From positions 248,001 to 312,000 of the forward strand of contig CANTFL010000155.1 of assembly GCA_947650285.1 (NCBI GenBank): a DNA stretch of 64,000 nt. Reading direction: 5' to 3'. Below are positions 1 to 12,641 of the stretch, piece after piece; the stretch's first letter is position 1; every line of letters starts with the position of its first letter. Position numbers and translations under genes: made by a program. The DNA comes from Hyaloperonospora brassicae (Eukaryota; Oomycota; Peronosporomycetes; Peronosporales; Peronosporaceae). Below the pieces are notes generated by a model. The model had not been told where the DNA came from. It ran no database searches and saw only the letters and a program-made list of their open reading frames with translations.

Positions 1-26
1 GAGCCACTTCACTGGTCGGACAGCGC

Positions 27-505
27 TCAATCTTGGCCAACACAGACATTGTGGAATATATGATAGCTTGCACCAGTGTCAAAGATCCAATCATCGTCAT
101 TCAGATCATCGGATCTAGCCAAAAAATGACCACTGGTACCCGCTACTGAACCCAGAGCTCTATTTCTAGCTAATGATTGGTTTATCTCTTGCTTATTCTG
201 CAAGTACGCGTGAGGTGGACAGTTTGGTTGCAATCATAACATCATCTTGTATCCATAATAAAAACATTGACCAGCTCACAAGCAGTGTGTTTATCAATCC
301 CTGTCTCATCTGGTAGTACTTGGGTGATCAAACTAGTACCTTGAGTGTGATGAAAGTAGACCAAGTCAAATCGGTTGTAGTGAAAGATAATAAACAATTC
401 ATTCTCACGTGATGAAAACACAGTAGTATTTATCGATACCAGTTCTTCATCATAGGTTTTGATGCCACTTGAAGAATCGTCAGGTAATGCAAGTAAACAT
501 TCCAC
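27..505 (-). mobile_element. Ty1/copia gag-protease relic
   Basis: This is a decayed fragment of a copia-type retrotransposon read on the minus strand. The ORF at 242-505 looks like the end of Gag. It stops at a TGA (242-244), and in the same frame just past that stop, at 200-241, lies a CCHC zinc knuckle with exact spacing CX2CX4HX4C (CYDC...H...C). A neighbouring frame (27-233) then carries WIFDTGASYHI, the copia aspartic-protease motif. The order Gag, knuckle, protease is that of copia. The stop and frame change show the copy is dead. No integrase or RT is visible because the relic ends at the window edge. Confidence 0.75.
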
Positions 506-3500
506 GATCGGTAATTCTTCCTTTCGTTATGCATACAGCTAAATAGTCGTTTGCTTGTCAAATAAATATGAGATATTCGGATTCAATTTTGCCTACAACA
601 AATCCAATCTTCGCCTATTTTCATCTGCTCTGTACACGACGATTCATATACCTCGCAGCTTTCCATGATATTTTTTCGAACCACGTACCTAATTTTCGTT
701 CGACCAAAGATGCTCACATGCTCGATCAGCTAAGTCAATCTTTACGAGGAGCAACTAACCTCCTTATATAATTCAGATCCAAATTCCTCGTGTGCGTAGA
801 TACATCATGTTCTTTTTACTTATCTTGCTTCATCTTTACTTATGAATCGTGACGTACTTTGGGTTCAACTGGCCTAATTCATTTGATTTTTGGGGGTTAT
901 CATTAGCATGTAACATACCTGTTCTTGAAGCGCATGTTCATCTCCTTTTGGCGTCAGATCTTTTCTAGAAGATCCTCAGTCTCTTATTGCAACTTAGCAG
1001 CCGATTGAAGCATCTCTTGCTGGATTCTCTGGCGTTCTTATAAAAGCTGATGCTGCTAGTTTGCCTCATCCTGCTCCTGTCATACGCATGTAACCGGAAT
1101 ACGTATTCCAATTCGCTTGACAAATAAACTTGACGTACGCGCTCCTTGAAAATTCTAGTGGAAGGTCCCTATCCTTTTCTCGTCTGACATTAGGCTTATA
1201 ACTTATACTTGGGCTAGAAATGTCTTCATAGAAATGTATCGAAAAATGAATTAATAGTCAGGCATTTCCTTTTCTGCATGTCAGTGTCTTGATCCGTAGC
1301 CCGATATTCGCTCTTATACAATGTCTGCGCAAAATTGCTCGCGTACTGTCCATAATAAGCTACAACAGTTAACGTTGGTACAATCGGTGGCGTTATCGGA
1401 CTTCCAGACGTTCAATTATCAGATAGTTGATGATCAGCAGCGTGCTAGTGAATTGAAGGTTGCAGCAGGATTAGAAGCTCATCGTTTGCTATTAAGACAT
1501 CTAGTATCGTGACTGTGTCAATCATACTGATACGGCTTGATTGTATATTTCATTTAACTACACTAATTAGTCAATGGAAGGTTATTTGCCCAATGTTGCA
1601 GTCATAGTGATATTCTGCGCTTCGACAGCTGATTATGGAAGGGTTTAGGTTGTTGGATGATGACATTTGAGCGAAAGATTTTGATAGGTCATGTTGACGT
1701 CAAGTTGATTGCAAAACCAGGAACCCTCGCAAATACAGCCACGGCATTCATCAGTTATTTACCTGACGAGCTACTATATTGATATCCTAGACCATTGTCC
1801 GTGAACCTACTCGGCGGCTCAGGCACAATCGTCTTAATCGACGTCCTCATCAAGGAAATTTACGCAATCGGGGGAAAGTAAGATCGGAGATACATAAACG
1901 TTGAAATTCTTTTATTGCTGAACTCATGAATGACATGATCGCGTTTTCACACATCTGCTTGAAATCGACAGACGTAGGAGACACACTGGGCGAGAACAAG
2001 ATGTGTGGCGGAGCCACAACTTTTTCCTACAAAAGGAAAGCTGAAGATATAAGAGCCACTACGTATTTGATGTTAAACTACGCCTTGAGGGGTCAACAAG
2101 AATGAAGAGCTTAAGGTTTAGACACAAATAGTAACGGCGACTGGATTCCAAATCATTCTGGCCTATAAGAAAGACCACCAATACTAAGAATGAACACTAC
2201 AAGTCTTTCTTAGTTCACGTCATAAGGAAGGCATCTAGACTCACACAATCAAAGGACACATTACTAAAGCACGCGACACGTATATGTCAAAAAGCGAAAT
2301 TTCATAAGTATATAATATTCACGGCGATAAAGCCAGTCTAAGTATTCAATTATAAGAATTTAGCCCCTAACAGAGTAAAACTGATCATTATCTTTCTTGG
2401 CGGGTGACATGTGTCAACTTCCAGTAAACGCACTAAGTTAAAAGAGTTTATTAAATAGGTACGCCATCGGGGTACACGTACCCATACACTGTGGCTGTGC
2501 CATACAAGTGTACACCCATTACAAGATGACTTACATTCTTCTTCCCGGTGTGCCTTGATTATGACGGCATCGTAAAGATCACCATATCACACGGTAGCTT
2601 TTCGTTACTGGAGGCGAAAGAGATGTTGCGTCGTCAACACAACACGTTGCAACAAATATAGAATGGGTAATGTCAGGACAAGTGACGGGCCGCAATCGTC
2701 TCGACAGATGCCGCATCGATTGGCATGGAAGGGGTACGACAAAGGTCTTAAATGTGGAGGCCATCAACATCATCAACGAAGTTACCGCAGAGGAGTTGAC
2801 GATGGGTTACGTGCTGTACAAGGTTCGCAGATAAATCCATTTTATGGAAGCTAATTATGCGGACATAAAGATACAAGATCGTTGTTATCCTAAAATCGTT
2901 CAGAAGAGAAGTATATAATTTTACAATATTTGGTGCGGTAGTAACGGGATCATCATTACGCCTCGATGGTGACGTCTCGTATCACATGGTTTATGACAAG
3001 TACTGATTCATGCACTTTAATTAGCTTACAGTTTCCTGTTGACCTCAGTAAAGCTCGTGCTAACAAGAAAAGATCGATATACTGTACTTAACAGATGCCT
3101 TAATTAGAAACTATATTTTAGCATTAGCGTTATCAGCAAAAGTGATCACTTTATACCCGCCAAATAGAACACGTTATAACTCACGGAGACAAACCTCATG
3201 CTGCGTGTAACAAGGCAGCGTCGACTATACTCTGAGGTGTGACGGCAGAAACGCTTACACAAAAATTGGTTGAATGGATGTTCGATGATGTGAGCTGTAA
3301 GAATAGATGTGTGGCATGCTCGACACAGCCATTGTTGGAATACGAGTCGTCGTGCTACCCATTGGGTGAGAGAAGCCAATCAGGGGTACATAAGCGAGGC
3401 GTGTGATATTGAGCGTACGTAGCACGTAGTGATGGAGATACTAATATTTGCACAAATACACAGCCTTCATTACCCTATTTACACATGTTCTCTTTTTAAT

Positions 3501-3753
3501 AGCCTTATACCTTCCTGTTATTAGTAAGGTACGATACCGGTTTGTGGCCGGGATTCGTATACCTTAGCTAATTCTAAATGCTGACTTCGCTTTCTGTTTA
3601 TTTTGTTACTAAATTAGCTTAAAAGAAACAGAAAGGCTGTGGCTACCCGTTTCAGCAAACTGTATTTCTCAAAATCAAGTAGAGAATAAAGTTATGGAAC
3701 AAAGCAAACAAGCAAAAATACTGGATTTTTACGAATGGGTCAGTTTATGAACG
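506..3753. other. No supportable gene
   Basis: Only short ORFs (up to 77 codons) without recognisable motifs. The stretch may hold more decayed copia sequence next to 505, but I could not align it to a domain. Nothing else was seen. Confidence 0.6.
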
Positions 3754-5200
3754 TTACAGATCGAATACATAACCCAATTGTATAAATTGATCTATTGAAA
3801 CTGTTTTTGAGCCATGATACGATCGAGCATGCTGGCTATCTTGCGCTTTCCGTTGCATTTCTTTCACGGCTTGGGAAGGAAGAAAAACCTCCGTACGGAT
3901 CTCTTGTCGGACTGTGAGCCACACCGGGTTTATTGGTACGCTTCCGTTCTCAACAATTCCATTGGCGTATAATAATCTACGAGCACGCATATTGGGTGCT
4001 GAGATTGACCAAGGGCCGGTACTGGAAAATTCAGATCTCACATTTTCCGGCTTGGCAAGCATATTATTTTGCCACGCGCTTGATGTGCGCCACATCACCT
4101 GTTTCTTCGCCCGGCTCGACACATCTTCCTCGATCATAAAGCGGTTCATGTAGCGACGCAGGATGATCTTAAAGGTTTTAAAAATCGAGAATTTTAAAGG
4201 CTGCAAGCTGCGTGTCGAATTTGAGGAAGAAGAAGTAAAATCTTCTTCATCTCGATCGTTTTTTCAGCGATTCTCTTGCTGCAATGTCTTGCACGACCGT
4301 CTTAAATTGGCAGCAGTGACCGGATGACGCTGCTAGGAAAGTTTTCTGCATAGTGCTCCAACCACTTTACGAAGATAGCTTGATTAATGAACGACTTCGG
4401 AGCGACGGCAACTGTAGCACGAGAGACGGGTACTTACTCAGGATGTCACGATTCAAACGTTTGTCTGGAAGTAGAAGTGTTGGCGGGAGACACGAATTGA
4501 AAGCAATAACACAGGCGACTGTCGTCAGGTGAAGACCTATTTCGATGCACACCGTTTGAGGGTTCTTCGAAATACGTACAGCGATGACTTTCCTTGACTT
4601 CGTTTTTGACCAAATCCTGTCTCGTCCATGAAAATATGCGGTCGTTCTTTAATTTTTGCTCGATCGCGTGCTTAATAATCTGAATGAGAAGGTGATCGAA
4701 ATTCTCTTGCCCGACTTGGTTGCGTGCGCGAGAAATCACTTGAGGGAATCTGAGTGAAAGCTTGGGGTAAGGGTAAAAGAAACGATTAACCCATCAGTCG
4801 ACCAGGATATTAGCCGGTCTTGTGTGACTGTAAAGCACGCGGTACGCCTCGTTCGCTTTGCTAAGTACAATTTGACGCGTATCATAGAGCCCCTCTCGAT
4901 GCATCCCTACGATCCACGTCTAAAGATCGTCTTATATTTCTTGGGGAAGAACTGAGCGGTCGTCTGGGTCTTCCTGTTGTCACACCAGAGCGCTGTTGGG
5001 GGTAGCGCGGAGGCGGATCGTTCTTTTTGGGATTGTGGGAAATAAATCACAAACGGTGTCCCACGACATACCTCGTTCACGAGCACTGAAAGCTTTGCGA
5101 GATAGTCTTGGCCATAGACCTTTCTCTTCTTCATCGTGCGTCGTTGCAGTATGTGATCAACCTGCATTTGACGCGTGTGAGAGGCCATTAACTGACCCAT
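3754..5200 (-). pseudogene. Unrecognised broken ORF block
   Basis: Three minus-strand open stretches follow each other (4907-5200, then about 4446-4900 with one stop, then 3754-4206). Translated in order they look like remnants of one protein: mixed charged and hydrophobic composition, few repeats, and an open frame joining the 4.8-kb part (..YRVLYSHTRPANILVD..) to the 4.6-kb part across a single stop. The last piece, 150 aa, has no signal peptide or recognisable domain. I do not recognise the family. A decayed transposon protein or an old host pseudogene are both possible. Confidence 0.35.
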
Positions 5201-5899
5201 TCGTTAAACAAGCCAATCAGATCGCTCAGAGTTGTCAGCTCTAGCAGTTGATTGGATAATGCCGATTGTCGGCCAAAAATTAGTCGTCGGTCATAATCTG
5301 ACCTAAAATTTTACTGCCAAAGTTGTCGATGTAGTGTGATTATTCTCTCCTCCTGAAAATGATAGCGAGCTGTGCAATACATGTGCACGTTTAAGGTACT
5401 TAAACTAATGTCTAGTAGAAATAACAGCTAGCTGAAGCGAAAAGACGCCGAAAGTGGTCCACAGTAATTTTATTTGACAAATGTATCCGGCAAGCGGCCG
5501 TGATGCCAACCACGTCGTATGTTATGTCAAAATCTACTCCCTAGATGTCAGCACGTAATTGATTGAATGTATGAATATAAAGTAATAATAATTGTGTTCA
5601 CAAAACGAGATGCATTTAAGCTTCATGGGGGGTCGCATCAACCGCGTACGGAGCGACTATGGAGGAAAACACACCATCCATTCGCTTACTAGCTAGAACG
5701 TTACTTGTAAAATCGCACATCAAACTTTAATCAGCATAGTTTTCAGCAGGAAGGACTCGCAGATAGAATGAAACAATCCATCGTAGATTGTGGGGGGTAT
5801 ATGTTGTACTTTCCGCTTCTTGGTACGGCAAGATGAAGTAAGGCCTCATGAAATGATGTATCGGTACATAACCGATTTCTTTACACCTTTAACGGTGAC
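5201..5899. other. No supportable gene
   Basis: AT-rich sequence with no motif I recognise. It may contain the undetectable 3' part (RNase H, integrase) of the decayed gypsy relic that becomes readable from about 5.9 kb. Confidence 0.5.
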
Positions 5900-8800
5900 A
5901 AGACTCAATGCGAAAGCGTCTACGAGCTCAATATTATGTCGAACACCTTAGTAAATCTGCATTACGTCGATGTTTCCACTCCGCCCATATTGAAATGGTA
6001 AGTATCCGCGCTGAAACTTTCTTATGTATAGACCGGGATCAAAGGCACATCGCCTTCAATATAAGGTTAAGAACATTTGAATATGTCCAATCCTCTTTCA
6101 TACAAATCAAAGAAGCATCTAGACGTAAAATCGGTGGCTTCCACGTCCATCTTTTCATGCATTGACATGCTCTAAATAAATTCATTATCAGAAATCCCGG
6201 TGTGAAACGTCGCATGGATATTATCAAAGTCGTTGTGCATTTGATGAATGTATCATGTATTCACGAATCCCATGTAGTTCTCCGTTGATGAAATCGAAAC
6301 CATACCTCTACAATAGCTCTCTACTATAGGCGAAAAGTCCGTTTGCCCACTACTGTTTAAGGAATACATCACATCCATGAGCAAATCATTGTAATGATTG
6401 ACATATCATCATTGCTATCATCCTTACTTGGTATATGCCTTCGAGCTGGTATCGCTGCAAAATTAAATATTTTGAAAGCGATCACAATCGGCAGTCTCCC
6501 CCTTGTTTTGCACACAGAAGGTAGAAAAGCCATATGGGAAGGTTGAATCACTCTATGAACCGCTGCTAAGCGACCGGCGGGAAACTAGTATATTTATAGA
6601 TCGTTTTCACGAGGCAGTGTCCTCGACTTCTTGGCATAGTACTCCATGCCTGCTACAAGCTTGTGATGATGCCAAGTTAATTTAATTTAAAGTCAACGTA
6701 CATGGTAGAATGCAGGGAAGCTACTCGAATTCTGGTAGAATTCTAGTACAAATGTTTTGCTTAAAGTGACTCTTAATTTGAAACGTATAACGCATAACCT
6801 GAGTCTTCTTATCGTCAACACTATCCTGCTTTGACGATCTACTGTTTACCTGTTAGTTCTACGCATATCTTGCTGTAGCCTTAACATTGGTAATGTCCTC
6901 TTGATTAAGTACAGGTACTTCGATCCGATTGACTAAGCCGCTACGCAGATCTTGAATGAATCGTTTAGGCTCGATCATTGGCGACAGAGTTAGCTCCAAA
7001 AATTTTTTGGTAGCGCTTTCAATTTGGTGTATAATCGACAACGCTTAACCTGTCGATACCTAGAGAATTCAATATCTCGCATTTGAGCTAGAATGAAAAA
7101 CCTTAAGATGTTTGGAGACTTGAACCCTCATTACTTTTCGTTTGCGAAACACTTGTGAGGTATTCGGAAGCGTATTTCTTCTTACTAATCGAGCTACATT
7201 AAAAATTAGCGTAACTACTAGGTCCTGTACGGTCGACTAAAAATTAGATCGTTTAGGACCTACTTGTGGTATGACTCTTCTGTACAACCAATTATGTTTT
7301 CTTGGATGCTGCCATTTAGGTATGCATCTATATCCCAGTATGCTAGAATTTTACGAGTGATAAATTTTTGCCGCTATCTGTGTTCCAACATAGCCATAGT
7401 AGCTTTGTTCACACTGTAGCGGGTGACTCGATGAGATCTTGTGAAATGGTGTTAGCGATGGGGGCTCGTAAGTAAGACCATCACAAAAACTTATACAGCT
7501 ATCACCCACTTTCGAACGCGTCAAGACGTTCATCATTTAGACATTTAAATATAAAAGAGATACGTATCTTCACGGATAAATATGTCAGCTGACCCATTGC
7601 TTGTACCTTATGAGCCAGGGGAGCACAAGAATGACATTGAGTTTAGTCATTACAATCCATTACGATTCATTGCGCTTAAAGCCATATATTAGGGTTCATC
7701 TTCTGAGCACTTGTGAAGTTCAACCAGTACATTATAATATTATGCGTGCGAGTCTGTTGCAAGAAGCACCGCCGTCCTCGTTAAAAATTTGCTCCCAGCG
7801 ACCTTGAGACTGTGATTATTAAGTGAATGGCGTCGTATCTGCTTTTTATCTCCCCACAGCCAAAATAAAAAAATTACTTGTACAAGTCTCCGTCACGTCC
7901 AAGTTGAAGGTGAAGATGGATACCTTATCTCCAGGTGCAGAGTTGAACAAGGATTATTTCCTTGGTGCAAAGTTTGTCAATAAAATTGCATATTTTTGTA
8001 AAATTGCTCGACAAGGGAGTAGCTACACCCTTACTATTACGACCGTTTTACAGTTCTTCACAAGGGTGTGGCTGCGCAACTACGTCGGACCCTCGATTTT
8101 GCCCCTTATAGATCTACTGCAGGTATATTACGCGATTGTAATTAACAGTGTGTCCAAATACTACATTCATAGGCTTAGTGACCTGTCATCTACATCGCTT
8201 GGGTTCAGCCAAGTTTTTTGTCTGCATACTTTTCCACGGGGCCTCTGCGTCAAAGAGATCCATTGTTGTTAGATTTACGGACTTCGGTACTTTCGGATGA
8301 AGATACGAACTTGAGGTAACGTCAGCCTGTACCAGAAGTAGGACTTCCTGATACGCTAGAGGTATCTTTTTTCTTGCGTATCATGTTTCAGTCGTAAGAG
8401 ATCATTTTTTAATACAAACATTCGCAAGGCTCTGTATTAAAGCCGTAATTTACGTGTTTTATCCATCTGCTCGCCGTGATACAACATTGAAGGTGGCGGA
8501 TAAGATGAGCATAAGTGTTCACATTACGCTTACCATACCTGCTTTTCAGGAGCTTGAAATATCGAAAAACATGCCCTTGATGGCTCAAACGCCTGCCAAC
8601 GACGGCCTTGATGACTTTCACTCTTTAAAGGCAGATAAATCGTGAGGTCGAAGCCGTATGGACCCGACTTTCAAACGTCTAGTTCAATTCACCTCAGCAA
8701 TTGTGACAGTCATCTCGTCGGAGAAAAAACAAAGAACTTGTATAAACTCGTCTAACTCTGCGATTCACATCAACAGATAGTCTTCTTCGGCCTCTTATTT

Positions 8801-9160
8801 TTGAGGTGTTTCTATTAAAGCTTTTGCTTGATCGTGTGCGCATCAATTAAGTAATAGCACTATGGTCTTGCTATTATCCCAACACTATAAAGTCGTGGCC
8901 ACAATAATTCTATCGACATATCTGCTTGTTCAAATCTTTTTCGTAAAAGCAAGTTTACTACCTCATTTTGCGTCAAGTACATGCTGGATGAATCGTGCTA
9001 TCGCTGCATAACGATTGGCTTCTTTGGATCGACCGAGATGGCTTTGATGTCTTATTCTCCTGCGGCCGGAATCATACGCTCGACCGCCGCCTATTTGATA
9101 CCACTGATTAGGCGTGAATCTCACGATTGACACGAAAGGTATCCTCATGTATTATAAGAA
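5900..9160 (-). mobile_element. Highly decayed Ty3/gypsy element
   Basis: Fragments in element order on the minus strand match element A (25.2-33.2 kb). The Gag start is near 9148-9000 (YAAIARFIQ against HAAIAKFIQ), and the Gag core is at 8621-8409 (GKRNVNTYAHLIRHL against GKRDVHAYAQHIRLL). The Gag-protease junction region is near 7980-7880, seen best as antisense of SPGAE. The linker is at 7041-6859 (EPKRFIQDLRSG against EPKRFLRDLRSG). RT lies at 6660-6370 and again at 6165-6050, where DNA matches the stretch around the YFDD motif. Stops and frameshifts are everywhere, so this copy is much older than elements A and B. No terminal duplication can be read. Confidence 0.8.
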
Positions 9161-9439
9161 GTTAATGTTTGATCGAATAGTTGTGGTCTGTGGTCGATCG
9201 CAGGACAGACGACGAGGAGGTGAAAATGGATACTGTCTGCTTGTACTTACAAAATACAAGCTTCGGCGCTGAGACATCGTTAACAGGTGACTCGAATCCA
9301 ATCTTACACTGTCTGGGTGAAGGACATCTGACTTCTCAAACGAATGCGTTCAAGAGAATAAAAAATGAAACGATATATGATGTAGTTGAATTGCCCTATA
9401 AAACCCCATTTGATCTTTTCCTAAACTAAAACATACGAG

Positions 9440-9685
9440 AAACGTCCAATGCACTTACTCTCTCACCATTGACTTCGCGCGCCTAGCAGTGAATAATCTT
9501 CATTTTTTTGATTTCATGGACTATATAACTCGAGTGAAGCGACATTGTTATGACATTCGAAGATAGTACTCATATAATATTAACCTACTTAAGTAAAAAT
9601 GAAGAACAGTGTAAATTAAGATATTGTGTACACTTTTTGACCAGATCTGGTGTTAATGACATGTTACGGGCTCGCCACGTAGACA
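9440..9685 (-). repeat. LTR remnant of the 5.9-9.2 kb gypsy relic
   Basis: It carries the core shared by gypsy LTRs in this window, here as CACCATTGACTTCGCGCG followed by CTAGCAG, then a TATATAA box-like stretch. It ends near 9685 in a sequence resembling the LTR terminus (ATGTTACGGGCT). Position and strand fit the 5' LTR of the adjacent relic. Confidence 0.5.
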
Positions 9686-11996
9686 GCGTAGATAGCACGT
9701 CTATTTTTCTGCACGAAGACAAATTTACGCCAATGGTTGCTGGACAAGGGTAGTTACACTACAACACGCGTCGGTATACAATAAATACCACGGCATCCAG
9801 ACTGGCACATCGTATGAATTAATGGAATCATAGGAACTTTCACGGGCACAGATGCAGGTGCATCGAATACTGAACATCAAGAAAACGATGTCTGTGGACC
9901 AACGGCTTTTTTATTACAGCGGCAGTCAGCTCCTTAAAGCACCGCATGTTACATAGCATGTATAGCGGCCTCGAAAGGACGCGCATAGCGAGGTTGACGT
10001 GAAAAGTCCTTTCTGGTCCGACCGCAGGTCAATATGTTTTTACTTGACTTCTTTGCCAAACGACTTCTGTGGCTGGCGTTAGCATAATTACAATAACGAA
10101 TGTCGTCACGGCTACTAGAGACAACATGCTGCTCCTCGTCGATTGCCTCATTACAGGAACGTTTTTGGCGTAGCTGAAGCAGCACGCGATCGCTCAGCAA
10201 TCAAGGAAGGATTTACGCGTACATTAATACAGTCCTACCTAAACTGACTACTGGGAATCAAATGCTGGTGCAACGAAGTCCCGAGCAGTTACTAAACTTG
10301 ACAAAGTGTATCAGTCACGCATGTTTAGTTGTAAAGTGGTACGACTCCGTACACAGGCTACAGAACTAAATTAGCAAGACCTACTCCCTCTCGTTGATCT
10401 TGCAAACGTTGAACAAACAAATGCATGAAGGGAGATGTAGCCAGAGCGAATTTGGCAGCATACACACATATGCGTTTGTCATTTCCTACCTCCCCCGCTA
10501 GCACAAAGCGTGCTTAGCGGTATACAAAAAAATTAATGACCGCACGGCGGAGACCTGGCATATTAAGGTTTTCTTGTTACAATGATCGCAATTTCTCCGG
10601 GAATGTGGTAGCTAAAGGCAGCACCGGGCTTAATCAAGAGTAATAGTGTTCTAGCAGAATTCATTCTTTCGTTTCGATGATATCGCTAGATCCTCCATGC
10701 TGGACACTTGCATGGGGGTCAACCGGCTTTTTAACATTTGGTGGGGGTAAATATAAGATCATCAGCCTCTCCCCACAATCGATCGTCGGACGTATAGAAT
10801 GCCATCAAGCTCGAACGGACAACAAAGAAGCGATATGTGGTATCATTGAGCAAGCATTTATGGATATAAAGTTACGTCATGAACTACAAGATCACATTAT
10901 TGGTGTCGAGCATTCATGTCTTATGACAACAAGAGTAGTACCGCTTTGGAACAATTAGCTGGACTGACATATACTGGATCGGAGGGTCTCGCACCTAGTT
11001 TACGGGTAAACACACACGTCATTAACATGTAGAACACGAAGTACTAGATGACTGGGTACTCCCGAATGCCTCGAGGTACAGACATCGTTCGCACATAGAT
11101 GATCGGCGTGTCCGGCAATGCTGACACAGTGGAATTACCGTTCTCGGGCCGTGTGACTGGCTACCGGGTGACTGGCTACCGGGTGACTGATAATCTAATG
11201 TAAGCCGACGGCAAATTTTACCCTGCCACACCCAGTGTTATTAAGACTCAAGCTGATGCTATAAGGATCGATACCAGATGACAGGCTCTTAGTTTTTATA
11301 GATGATGAAACGACGATGGACAAGCGTCTCGTGGGATGAATACAAGCGTGCCAGCCAACTTCGTCACAGTGACTGTATCAAACTCAAAAGAGAAGGCGAT
11401 CACGTCCTACATAGCAGACGACTCAGGAATCTGGCGAGACAACGCAAGCACGAATGTTAAATGCCATGGGGCTAGAAATCTGAACAACATCGTTTCATGC
11501 TTCCAGCCTGCAAAGGTCGGCATCTGACACAGATAGTCCACACAACAGCAACGGGGGTGTATGCCTGCGCTGGTACGGACACCTTTTGACCGTCAGCACG
11601 TACCACCTAAGTGGCTGAATTGGACTTGACATAACAATTAGCGTCGTTCTTTTATGTCACAGTTTTTCGGTGGTCCTTCGTGGATACGGTAAGTGTATCG
11701 TCTTGCGATAAGTTGGTGGTTGACACCAAGCTGGACGTGAATGGGACAAGGACGAACGTTACTGCGCGCTTCTGTCAACAATTTGTGCATACATATTGCC
11801 CAACGAAGAAGGCCTGTTTTTACTATAACTACGGCGATCGTGTCAATATTGCGCACACCTATAAGGAATAGAATAATTCACGTATCAACCAACATCTGCA
11901 GAAACACCAAAATTACGGAGATAGGCAGGTGCTGTAAAAGAAATTGAGTACAAGTAGGAGTGAAAACCAGTTCTTTCCAAGCTTACAAACTTGAAA
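9686..11996. other. No supportable gene; contains one small tandem repeat
   Basis: Short ORFs only. The longest is a 93-codon plus-strand frame at 10677-10958, which has no recognisable motif. Apart from the 15-bp repeat listed separately, nothing was seen. Confidence 0.55.
11153..11190. repeat. 15-bp tandem repeat, about 2.5 copies
   Basis: The unit GTGACTGGCTACCGG occurs at 11153-11167 and 11168-11182, followed by a partial third copy GTGACTG. The two full copies are identical. Confidence 0.9.
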
Positions 11997-12641
11997 CTAC
12001 TCGCTACTCTTCGTTCGACCACTGTCTTTTGATCGCGGGACCGTCGCTTTCAGTGGTGCACGTTTATACGCCTCTGTAACTCCATCGTCAAGTGCTTTAA
12101 AGCCCTTATTCAGTGAAACAGTAAGTTCATAATACGCTGTCACCAACTTTGCAATGCGTTCTTGGTCCACCTTGTCGCGATCTTTTACGTTGCGCAATAA
12201 GGCTTTCAAATAGTGTTTCACGCTCACACCTTCCTTGGCGATCTCAAGTTGCGTTGTCCCCGAATTGATCAGCCTTGACGCTTTCCGAACTTTGGGGTTC
12301 AAAGGATCGTATATCTTGACGAACTCGCTCTTCACGCTGGGCTCTGTCCGTTGCGACTTAACTTGATTGATCCCATTCGTTGACTTGGCCGGAAGTAGTG
12401 CCTTCATCCAAGCTCCGGCATCCTTGAGCCAACTCCCGCCTCGTGATCTTTCCTCACCGTTGTCTTTCGCGAGGAGGTCGTCCGCTTCAGCACCCCTGAT
12501 GTTCTTCGATTTCGACAGAGTGCTTGCGTCCGGGTCCGACGTCGTCTCCTTTGTCGACTCTTCAGAGACAGGCGCTGACAGGGCGTTGCCGCTAGCAGAC
12601 ACGATGAGCGCGAGCGCGAGGAGAGAAAAGATCCTGACCAT
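11997..12641 (-). CDS. Candidate secreted RxLR-like effector (variant motif plus EER)
   Basis: An intact single-exon ORF of 214 aa starting at ATG 12641. Residues 1-22 form a classic signal peptide (MVRIF, then a Leu/Ala core, then a small-residue cleavage zone). Residues 46-49 read KNIR where a canonical RxLR would sit, and EER follows at 63-65 after an acidic stretch. This spacing is typical of host-translocated oomycete effectors. The mature part has a W-rich segment (W71, W78) and a charged helical C-terminus, but no clear WY fold signature. Nothing shows a particular host target. The GC-rich coding sequence stands out from its AT-rich surroundings, which favours a real gene. What is seen is the signal peptide, EER and open frame; effector function is inference. 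Confidence 0.72.
   Translation of the reverse strand: MVRIFSLLALALIVSASGNALSAPVSEESTKETTSDPDASTLSKSKNIRGAEADDLLAKDNGEERSRGGSWLKDAGAWMKALLPAKSTNGINQVKSQRTEPSVKSEFVKIYDPLNPKVRKASRLINSGTTQLEIAKEGVSVKHYLKALLRNVKDRDKVDQERIAKLVTAYYELTVSLNKGFKALDDGVTEAYKRAPLKATVPRSKDSGRTKSSE

Noticed and set aside
7823..8272. 149-codon plus-strand ORF
   Set aside because: Its first part is the antisense of the decayed gypsy protease region; not an independent gene.
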